This document shows positions 28,701 to 40,700 of a stretch of DNA of 64,000 nucleotides, one piece after another. The stretch is from Candidatus Omnitrophota bacterium. GTDB taxonomy: Bacteria > Omnitrophota > Gorgyraeia > Zapsychrales > Zapsychraceae. The stretch's first letter is position 1; every line of letters begins with the position of its first letter. The stretch spans positions 17,474 through 81,473 of the forward strand of contig JAGOSC010000003.1 of NCBI GenBank assembly GCA_018062515.1. Direction: 5' to 3'. Under the pieces are notes generated by a model. The model saw only the letters and a list, made by a program, of their open reading frames with translations. It had not been told where the DNA came from and did not search any database. A program made the translations under genes and the position numbers.

Positions 28701-31700
28701 GCGCTAACCATCGCACTCAATCGTTCAGCCATGGCTTTGTAACCGTGACTATATAAATAATCAAGCGCAATCGTAACGGCTGCATCATTGATCATTATCG
28801 TGGCCAAACGATTAATATCATTCTTTCTCGTTCTTTCTCTTATTTCTCTGAGAATAGAAATAACTTTTAGCGTTAAGCCTTCTGCTTTTAATCTCCAATC
28901 CCAATTGTTCACCGTTGTGTTAGGCTTATTCATTCTGGCTTCTCCGCCCAAACCAAGCACATCTTGCATTTGAACAATCGCTGTATTGGCTTTTGATGAC
29001 ATCGCAATCTGAATTAAAGCCAAATGAATATTTTTCTCGTTAATTTCTTTATTCAAGAATTCTTCAATCTCAATTTTTTCTTTAGCCGTGGCATCCGCAA
29101 TATACCAACCGACTGTCGTGTTATTATCATGAGTTCCGGGATAAACCACTGTATTTGAATCAACATCACCCAATCCGAACTGAAGAACTTTCATGCCAGG
29201 CAAGTTAAATTGTTTTAACAAGGCTGTTACTTTTGGCGTAATTTTATCTTCCGCGCCTAAATCCTCGGCGATAAACGGCATATCTGGGAAATCTTTTTTC
29301 AATTGATTAAACAAGTCGGCTTGTGGACCGTCGAGCCATTTTCCATTTTTGGCTGTCTCTTCACCAGCTGGAATGGCCCAGTAAGCCACAAACCCGCGGA
29401 AATGATCCAATCGAATAATGTCGAAGAAATTAAGTTGATGGCGTAAACGGGCAACCCACCAGGCATAATTATTGTTCTTAAGCACATCCCAACGATAAAG
29501 CGGATTACCCCAAATTTGTCCAGTTTTACTAAACGCATCAGGCGGAACTCCAGCTTTAAACTTGAGCTGATTGTTTTCAGCCAGATCAAAATACTCACGG
29601 TTAACCCAAACATCGGCGCTGTCATGGCTGACAAACATTGGGACATCTCCGATAAGACGGACATTATTTTTAGAAGCATAGCTCTTCAATTCCTTCATTT
29701 GTTTGTACAACATGAATTGTACAAACATGACTTCTTGAATATTGTCTTTATGCTTTCGCTGATATTTCTTGATCGCCGTTTTATTTCTATTTCTTACATC
29801 TTCTTTCCAATCCCACCATGGTTTTAATTCATTATTTTCTTTGAGAGTTCTGAATAAAGCGTAATCTTGCAACCAATCATCATTATTGGCGATAAATGTT
29901 TTAAATTCTTTTTTGTTAGCCGTTGATTTGAAGCGTTGATAGGCAATTTTTAATAAACGCTTTTTGAATTGGACAACAGCTTCATAGTCGACGAAGTTTT
30001 CATCGCCGGATTTAAAATCAGATATTTCTTCTTCCGTCAAGAATCCGTATTCAACCAATTTTTCTAAACTGATCAATAACGGATTTAAGGCAAAGGCTGA
30101 ATCGCTCAAATACGGTGAATGTTTGGTATAACCATCCGTCGGTGATAATGGAAGCATTTGCCAAATATGTTGTTTGGCTTTGGCTAAAAGATCAATAAAT
30201 AGATACGCAGCCGGTCCAAAATCTCCAATACCATGACGTGATGGCAATGATGTCATGGACAACAATACGCCGCTTTCTTTCGCTTCCGTCACGCGCTTGA
30301 CTTCTTTACGGACCGTCACTCGGGTCGGCATTTTCTCGCCGGGAACTGGACGGGCTGCATCTTTTCTGACTGGTTTTAACTCCAATTCCAAGACTAAGTA
30401 ACCCTGCGGATTTAAGATCACTGTTGAGTTCTCAGTGAATGGATATTGTTCTTCACTACTTTCAAGACTGGTCCACAGGCCATTATTCTTCTCAGAAATA
30501 TTCCATTCAGCTGGATTTAAGTTGAGCGTGAATGTTTGTGTTTCTTCTGAACGATTCACAATAACTAATCCCTGTTTCTGTCCGAGTTTTCGCTGGAAGA
30601 CAAGTATGCCGTCTGGCAACCGACCGGTTACAATTTTATTAATTTCACCATTGCTCCATAAATCTGTACGGGTTTTGGGCAACCAATAATCATAAAATCT
30701 TCTTACATCAGGATTATTGGTTTCATTTTCAGGATGTCGTGTTACATACGTAGCGGTTGGTTTTTCCTTTGATCGTCCGTCGCGTTGACCAGAATTGATC
30801 ATCACCATACCAGGTATCGTCATCATGATGATCGCAGCAGCCATTTGCTGTTCTGTCGTCAAGAAGCTGGCTATACGTCGAGAAGGATCGTCATGATTTT
30901 CTAAGAAATGAACCGTGCGAGATAAATAATCTAAAGTCGTTCTATCACGATTGGTTAAATAATCCCACAATTCGTGTGTCGATTGTTGTCCGTCGACGAG
31001 AATGTCAAACACATGTTTGTCATAGGTATAATCAGATCCCAATTCTTGTAAATATTTCTGCAAGAAATATGATTCAGAAACGAAAATAGCATTCTTATAA
31101 CCTTTCTTTAGTTCATTTAATAATTCCGCAAAAACTTCCGTAGAAACCAATTTTTTGCCGCCATTCGTATGCAAAAATCCGTTAAGTTTTTCTTTTAACA
31201 ATAATTCGGCCATATCGATTCGGAATCCGCCGCCATTAGTTAAGCCAAGAATATGTTTCAAGACCTTAATCATGTGTTCTCTTAATTCCGGATTGGTCCA
31301 ATCTAACTCAACGGTATCTATCCACGGCGCGCTGTTTGGCCCTTCTTGTCCATGGAGAAACGCTCTTGGACCATGGATCGTATCAGCGATGAAATATCGA
31401 TTGTTATATTTCATGGCATCTTTACGATTCTTCATATAATCCCCGAGTCTAAGTGCCGTCAACCCTAACGCTTTTAATTTTTCCAAGCTGATAGAAACGA
31501 ACCACTCTGGATTGGAGTAGATCCATGATGAATCGGCAGCCATATGATTTGGAACAAAGTCGACGATGACTTTCAAGCCAGCGGCATTGGCACGTTTCAC
31601 TAATTTACGGAATGATTGTTCCGTTCCTAATTCTTCATTGATCGTGTAATCCTTAATGCTATAAGCTGAACCGATTCGTTTTTCATCCCACATTTTATTG

Positions 31701-34700
31701 AACTTGACCGTAAAGTCGCCGGTTTGCCAAATACCCATCATCCAAACGATGTTAAAGCCTTCTTTGCGTAAATTCTTCAACATCTTCGTCGAGACTTGAT
31801 CGAAACGAAGGCCTTTTTCACGGGCATTCCATAAATACATATTGGCGCCTTGGGTTTTGATTTCTTCATCAACATTGATTTTAGATTTCAAGATCGTTGC
31901 CAACGCTTCGTCATTCAGATTGACTGAATGGTCACCCTTCTTAATCGCTTCAACCTTGGCAAAAATTTTGCGATTATGTTCAGCGTGGATTTCAGCGGCG
32001 GCCATGATGGCTTCTTGTTTGGCCAATTCAACTAATTCTGAATTATCCATTTCCGGTGATTCCTTACGTACTCTTTCATAGGCCTTCCAGAATGTTTCTG
32101 CGAAAACCTCGTCAGTTTTGCGGGCTAATGCAAGAAGTTTTTTCATTTGACCGATTGTCGGCAGGACACGTTTATTTTGAATAGGATCGTAAATTCCAGA
32201 TTTAAGATGGTCGTAAACGAATAGATACTCTGATTTACGATCAAAGTTGGTGGAAATTAGACTGAATTTGCTAATTCTGTTTGACTCTTCAATATATGGA
32301 CCAAATTCAGGCGTGGTTGCGTAGATTTTAATAATTTCTTCTTCTGTATAATTCTTATTCGGGTTCTTTTCTTTAAGAATATTTCTAATGAATTGCATCC
32401 ATCTATGATCGAAAATCATCGCCGGCGGAGCGTTGGATGAACCATTATTTCTATTCTTATTTTCTTTAACCTGTTTACGATTTTCCGTCGCTGAGTGAAG
32501 TGCGGTGTACATCTTTTTACCCATCCAAACAAACGGGCCGGCAAAACCGACAAAAATTAAGTACCATTTATTCTTTCTTAATTGTTCATTCTTGATGAAG
32601 AAGTCTGGTTTGTTAACGGCTGACGTATAGAAAACACTGAAATATTGTGTTGAAATACCGTCGATGGCGACGGCAAATGAAGCTAAGACTGGATGCTGAA
32701 CGATGAAGCTGCGTACGATTGAATGTATACGTGTCATCCAATAGGCTTCAAATTGTTTAGCACCGACTTTTCCAGCTTCTTCTTTCAATCTTTCGATGTT
32801 TCCACGGACAAATCTAACCATATTGGTATAACCAAATGTTCGTAATCGAACCATGGTCATGATACCAGCAATTCTTAAGGCGGTTGTCACCGCTTCTTCT
32901 ATACCTGTTGATTGACCGCCAAATAAACTTGGAGCTAGATGACTTACCATCCATACTATGGCCGCAATTCCCGTCGTGGCGACGACTGCAAATTTAACAT
33001 CCTTGATAAACTCCTCTTTATCAAATGCTTTGGATAATTTAATTGTTCGGGCTTTATCCATCATTCCCATAAGATCCACTGCAACCATAAATGCGCTGAC
33101 TGACAGAATTAAATATGTTAAATCTAAATCTTTCGGCGCGATGACGGTGAAGTAAACCCAGCTGAACGCTCCCATGATCAAACCTAATGGGAAGGCCGCC
33201 ACGATTTGTTTCTTGATAATGTCCTGACCGCCGATCCATTGACCAGAAAAGTCCGTGGCTGCCATGAACATACCGAAGATGATAATGTTAGCGACCGGTA
33301 AAGCGACGACGAGCGTCAATAATCCGAAGAGATAACCGTAGGTTAACAAGGCTAAAGCTGAAATAGCAGAAACACTGACCAGGGCTTTGAATAATACATT
33401 CTTGGTCCGTTTGTTTTTCTGAACAGAATTATTCTTTTGATCGTCGACTCCATTGCTCGCGGCATTGTCCGTCAATAGTTTGGATTGTTCCGCTTTAGCC
33501 AACGCGTTATTTTTGTTTATTTGTTCTATTTCTTGAGCCGTAAACAATGGTTCAATGAACGGCTGGAATCGAGCAGGAACTGCCTTTGAACCATTCTTTA
33601 GAGAGCCAAACAAACTTCCCAAATATGTTTCAACATTAAAGACATCCATGGTTTGTTTTAATTTAATTCCTGATTGGCGAGAAAGAAGTTCCGCGCGGTC
33701 CTTTAATTGTTTCAGACTATCGTCAGTAACGATAAACATGCGGTGACGTCGGCCGCTCAAGATATTTTTGTTCAACTGATCCGCGCCATATACCTTGAAT
33801 CTCTTTTTATCTTTATCATCTTTCTTCTTGGTCATCATCATGAAAGCGATATAAAGCGAATGCTTCCACAAAATTTCTTTAACCATCTTGTCAAAACCTC
33901 TTTTCTCAGCGCGTTTCTGCAATTTACTGCTGTTGACCGAATACCCGTTAGAGATTCCTTTGTTTATTTCATGTTCTATCTTTGTTTTGTCTAATTCACT
34001 AAAGTTAAAATTCTCAATAATTTTCTCGATATACTTGTTCAGCACTCTCAGTTTTTCTAAGTTAATAACATTATCTTCTTTAACCAAACTTAAAATCTGC
34101 ATAATAATAGCCAAATGTCCGCCTACTTCTGGAAAAGTATTATAATAATAGGCCTTTAATGACATCGGAAGATTATGGCGGTATTGAAAATACAACATAA
34201 TCGGCACACGAATAAGCAGCGCCACAGCCAGCGAGACAATTAAATATGAAATAATTGGCGCTAATAAAGTTAGCAGAACACGTTCCCCTACTAAATTATT
34301 TACCGTAAGATACGTTCCAATCGACATACCGAAAACCTTTAAAAAGGTAGTGAATACCTTCAACCCTGTGAAAATTTTAAAGATTTTCCAATACTGACCA
34401 ATTTGCTTACGTGACAATTCTTTTTTCTTAAGAGCCAAAACAATAACAAGACTAAGAAGTTTCCTTATAGAATTAATCTTCTTTATTGTGACCCGTGTGG
34501 TGCCTTTTAATATTGAGAATGAGCCAACCAAAACCAGCGCTAAGACTGCGGTCAACAGCAAGCCAGGTATAAATTCAGAGGTGATGCCGTCACCTTCAGT
34601 TTTTTCCGATTCCCCAATCGTTTCAACTTTAGTAATTGTTGATGACTCGGCATCACCTCTTCCTTCAGATTTCTTGGAGACAGCGTCGTTTTCTATTGTT

Positions 34701-37700
34701 TCCGATTCCCCAATCGTCACTTTAGTTTTTGCAAAAGAACGATCGCTGTCTCCAATATGGCGCGTATCTGAAATATTTTTCTGAGAGTCTACAGAGGTGA
34801 TGCCGATAACTTTAGTTTTTCCGATTCCCCAACCGTTAATAACTTTAGTTTTATCTAAATCGACATCACCTCTGTAAATGAATGTGAAGACAGCATCAAG
34901 CTTTTCAGTTTTTTCCGATTCCCCAATCGTATTAACTTTAGTTTCTGTAAACGAACGGCTGACACTGCCTTCAATAGATTGTGTTGCTTGAGAATTTACA
35001 GGGATGATGCCGCCAATGTTTCCGATTCCCCAATCGTTAACTTTAGTTTTGTCTAATGAACGGGCATCATCCCTAGAGTTTGTGGAGACAGTGTCAGCGT
35101 TTTCAGTTTTTTCCGATTCCCCAATCGTATTAACTTTAGTTTCTGTAAATGAACCGCCGACGCTGTCTCCAATATTTATTGTGACGAAAAGCACAAATGT
35201 AATTAAAGTGGCTGCTGTAAAGCGTGCAGCTTTCTTAAATATTGCGCGGACAACGCCCATAACTGTTGTATTTCCGATTCCCCAATCGTTAATAACTTTA
35301 GTTTTTAAAGAACGATGGGCGTTGTCTGCGATATGTTTTATGTTTGAAATGTTTGTTGGTAGATATTGAGTGGATGTTTCGATCGTGCGGATGGTGAAGG
35401 CGTAAAACTTGAATACAACACCATTTCGATCAACTAAAACGTTCAACCGGGCTAACCAGCTTAACAATTGGATCAGAACACCTTTACCCGCAATTTCTTT
35501 TTCTTTCAAATCATTTGAATTTTCAGCGGCGTAAACAGGTGTCGCGGCAAATGGATTCAATTTGCTTAATAATGTAAAAATGGTCGGCATCACTGGCAAC
35601 ACTGGTGTAGGCGCAGCTGGTAATGTCGTCGGAACGTTTACAGGAATCGTCGAATCTAAATGAGCCGGAATGTTTGTTTTGATCTTCTTAATTTCTTGTG
35701 CTTTATCTAAAATCTTATTTTCTTTAGTTTTATTAATTTGTTTTCGAAGTTTTACAACAGCAGCGATTGAAACAGCGACAATGATGAACGCTTTGATCAC
35801 AATCGGGCTGAGGAAGAATGTCGCGACGGCCAGCAATATGATTGGACCGCGGTCATGTATTCCCAGCTCATCTTTAAAATAAACATCCCTGATCTCAACT
35901 ATTTCAACTTCATCAATTTTCTCTAATGCCTTTCTTAAACCATTTTCCGCGTCTTCTATTGAAGTAGTTATCGGCATTTCCAGTCTCAATTCCAACAAGA
36001 CTTCGTCATTATTATCTTCTCGAGCAATAACTGTATTATCGATATTGATTTTCAACTCACTTATGGTCGCTGATATTTTATTCATCAGTCCTTTGGCATC
36101 CGTTACCGTAATATAAATATCCCGTTTAATTGTTTGATCAGGCCGTATGGGAATATTTCTATCTTCTCTCAAATCTTGTTTTAACCGATTTATGCGTTTA
36201 TCGAGATCGAGATCAGTAATCTCATTAGATATGATAATTTCAATTATTTTCTTTCCTTGTCTTTTTGACTTTTTAGTAGAAACATTATATATAAAGATAT
36301 CGCCAAAAATACCCGTCGCTAACTTTTGCATACCAGGCCGGTCTAACAAATCTATCTTGATAATTATTTTATGTTTCCCGGATTTGTTAACAGTAACGTC
36401 AATCTCATCCCAGGACTTCAATTTTTCTGTAACGACCGCTGGCTTCAATTCACCGAGTGCGACGGCCTGGAACACGCCATCAGCGGTAAATTTAATACCC
36501 TTAATTTTTAATTCAGATAATAAGTCTTGAGCTGAATAGTTCAGACGGTCGGTTATCACTTGATTATTTAAATCGATGCCCTCTTGAATTAATGCTTGTC
36601 TTCCGGTTTCATTGAGAATTTTAATAATCGTTTCCCGGATTATATTTCCGTTACCGTTACTGTTAAACGCGGCCAGTCCAACGATAACTTCTTTAATTTC
36701 ATTGAGCTTCAAAGATTCTTTGACCTGTTCCAAAACTTGATTAGTTACGCTTGTTCCAAGACCTAATTTTTGCAATAATCCCAATTGCGGTAAGCCAATA
36801 TTTTTAAGTTCTTGCATACCAAGCGCGTAATAATTTGATTTTGGATGAGCAATCTCCATAACCCTAATCTTTGTACGCCATGATTTTGCCGAATTCAATA
36901 TAGCTCTTTGCATGGCCGGATTATTACCCAGCTTAATTTTTGTTGAATTTGATCCTTGTCGAACCATATCTCCAGGTTGAAGTTCTGAATTTTCCCGGGC
37001 TTGGGCTGGATCCTGTGAGGCATCATATGAATCTGATTTATCAACCCAAGAATTTGTTCTTGGTCTGTACGTTTGCACACCGATATAATCTTCCGTCAAC
37101 CCTTTTTCGAATTGAGCGGAACTTTGTTTGAAATTTAGCATAACAAAATCAGCCCCAGTTGCGTCTCTCGGTAGTTCGACGATATCAACAAACTTTTCAC
37201 CGTCGATTTTTACCCATGTCTGAACGTGCATAATTCCTAAAGTTTTAAGTTTCTGATAAACAATATTAACCGACTCGTCTGCATCTTCACTTAAGTAAAC
37301 TGATTCCTCCGGAGAAACTTTTTGCCCGGTTTTTCGCTGAATTGTATACAACCAATGAGAAAGTTTTCCGGCTTCATTCTTGACGCCAAAGCGCTGAGCA
37401 TCAAATCTTTCTTTTGACTGAAGCATTATTTCATAAACTAATCCGTCTTTATAATTTCTAACCAAAATATGGACGTTATCATCTTCTTTGCGATCAGGGT
37501 TTGGATTATCTTTTGTTGAAGGCAATAGCTGCCCAAAGTTTTCCTCGATCTTACCGACTATATTCCAAATAGCTGCAGCCGCAGCCCGTCCTGTTTTATT
37601 CTTAACGATAAGAGTAATACCCAATAAGTCATTAAGTTCTGATACCTTTTTATATTTTGAACTGTCTTTTCCTTTTCGCACTTCATTAACTTTTTCATAA

Positions 37701-40700
37701 GCGCTGTGAGCTGTCTTAACTCGTTGATAGCTCTCAATAGAATTATCAAATACATCGTTTAAAACGCCTGTCAGTTCATTAGTAATTTCCTTCAAATAAT
37801 TCTTCAATGCTTCGTAGGTGAATTTACTATTTTTATATTGTCTAGGTGTCTGCGCTGTAACAATTTCTTCAATTGTTTCATGATATTTAACCGGATCTTT
37901 CAGAATAAAGATGCGTTCATGTAATACTCTCACTAAATTGGTACGATAAAATAGAGAAGCTAAAGTTACATAAATATCTTCAACTTCCCGAATGAAAGAT
38001 TTTTCGGAATCCGTTAATTCATGTTTTTGTGTTCCTTGTTGTTTGATCATTTCTTCGAGAAAAACAATATTCTCAGCAAACACCAAACGAAGAATATCCG
38101 CTTCAGCCACATCGTTTTTATCGTCAATGCCGCCAGTCATTTCTACTATCATATCGACATAATCTTGAATTAAACTGTCTGTTATTCTTTGATCAACATC
38201 TTTTCGTTTTCTAATAACTTTATCGGGATGATATTGGAGATTAAGGATGCGTTTGAAATTATAGACCATCTTCAAAGCCCACTCGACTGAACCATTCTTG
38301 ATGCGCTTGCTGTTGCGTAAAATATATTTGTTTAAATCTTTGTCACGATGATCGGCTTCAAAGAACAAGGCCGCGATAACTCCCTTAAACTTAGCTTCTT
38401 GACGGATAACAGCATCAACCAACTTAAAGGCATATTGCATTTGTTCTTCGTTATATTTCGTCGAGATAATATCATAAGCTTCTTTAATAGCATCGGTGTG
38501 TTGTTTGAGGGTTTCTTCATCAACAGGATGTCGACGATATTGATTACGTTTACTATAAGCTTTCATTAATTCATCCATCTTTTCATCAAAGTTGTTATTA
38601 TTTCTATTATTATCACCGCCGTTTATTAACACCGCCAATCCAGCGAATATCAAACCAGCTCCAAGAATATTATCGATCACATAAGCGACCGCCGCTGCCA
38701 CAATCACGACTAGAAAGTCCCAAATCTTAGAGGTGCTGATATGGTTTATGAGTCCTTTTAACTTATTGTTTTTTGAAGGGCCGATTTTCATCAAGAATTG
38801 TCGGCTAAATTCATTGTTTTGGCTTTCAACCAGACGGATAATCCATTCTTTTTCATCATCGTATTTAAGTTTATTAAATATTTTAATAAGCGTATCTGTG
38901 TTATTTGTTGGGTTGCTCGCTTCTCTTATAACATCAATTCCAAAATATCTATCTTTTCCAAAGAGACGAGAAATATCCGCCCGAACTTGCGCATCTGCTC
39001 TTAACCACAATAAAAGCATGGCGCTCATCATCGTTCGTTTATGAGGAACTTTATGAATTATGTTCTTGTAATGATCAGATATGGTTAAAACCCAATCAAT
39101 ACTGGAATGATCACTCAATTCAACTGCTTTGGCGTAAACCTCCCAAATGCTATTCATTAATTCGCTAGCTTGTTCAAAAATACTTCTAATCGCTTCTTCT
39201 TTAATTTCCTCTTGAGTCGGATTTTTATTTTTTCTCAAAAGTCTATCTTTTGCATTTTTAAGGAGGTCTTTGTCAGACGCTAATTCAAAAGCGTCTTCTA
39301 TAATTATTTCTACCGCGTCTCTGGCGTTTTTCAAAGTTTTGATTTCTTTCGGCAATCGATAAAAATTATCCTTGTCGGCGATGGCGTTCAATAAGATTCT
39401 CTTAAATTCAAATCGGATATGTTTATATTCATTAGGAAGGCTGTCAATAAATGATTTGCCCGTGCTTGGCATTTTGGCGATGAAAAATTGGTATAATGTT
39501 CCGTCTTTAACATCCTTAATAGCTTGGCCTTCCATTATTCGTCCGAACGTATATCGTCCGACGAGTTCTTCATTGCTTGAATTTTTATCACTCATCAAAT
39601 TATGAGCGCGGTCAGCCAACTTAACCGTCATTGCTATATAACCCGCGCGGATAATTCGGTCATAATAGCGAATGGTTAAACGTTTTTGATTCCAGTCCGC
39701 TAACTTCTTCGCCAATTCAACCAACACGGCCGGAGCGCCCAATTTTTTCAATACTGAATATATTTTCAACGGAATTAAGTTTTCGTTTTTATTTCTGGTC
39801 AATACCTTGACCAATTTGATGACCTCATCAATATCAAGATTTCTCGCTGGGTCGTTTTCATCTAATTTCTCGACCAATTCCTCTAATTGTTGACGAAGTC
39901 TCTTTTCGACTAAGGCCATCATTTTCTTGGTCACGTGAATTTTTCGTCCGTCATTCAACCGGCGAATTTTCGCTGGCATTAATTTATTTTTGTCATTCGT
40001 GTAATAATCAATACTGTTTTCAATAACATCATGGAGAATGTCTACGGCCACAGCGACAGGGTTTGATATCAGGAACCAGTTAACTGACATACTAGCAACA
40101 CTGTGAAGATGTGAAGTATAATCCGTTCCGACTACATCTTTTCTGACATCGCCTTCGTGATGGTCTTTAACAATTTCGTTTAAACCTTCAACATATTTTC
40201 TAGTTAAACCGGTATTGAGCTGTCCTAGGCCAATAAAATTATCTGGATCAAACACGTGTACTCCATAAATCTTCTTAAAGATTTCTGAAAAAATATCTTC
40301 AGCGGAGCCGGCCTTAAATTGTTTATAGAATTGTCTTTCTACGGCCGGTTGTTGTGATGCGTCTTTAATATTTTCAACAACACTTGATTTAATCATAGGC
40401 TCATTACGTTTTGATAAAATTTTCCAAATGGCAAAACCAGCCGCGCCAACAGCCAACGCGCTAACAGCCACCCAGCCCCAAACTGGCATTGAAACCAATA
40501 TAACTGGAGTGAAAGCGATCAACGCGTCGACGACGATAATACTTGATCCAGCTTCATAAACATTTTTAATCGTTTTATTAAATACCGCGACAATGCCCTT
40601 ACGACCAATGTTTTCGATTCCCCAATCGTTAACTTTAGTTACAAAAGAACGAAGGGCATTGTCGGCGGTAATATTTGAGATGTTGGATTGAAGATACTTT

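Noticed and set aside
34578..35330. CRISPR-like array of repeats
   Set aside because: The repeats are hairpins with different stems, the spacers are 8-73 bases and part of an open frame, and no cas gene is near.
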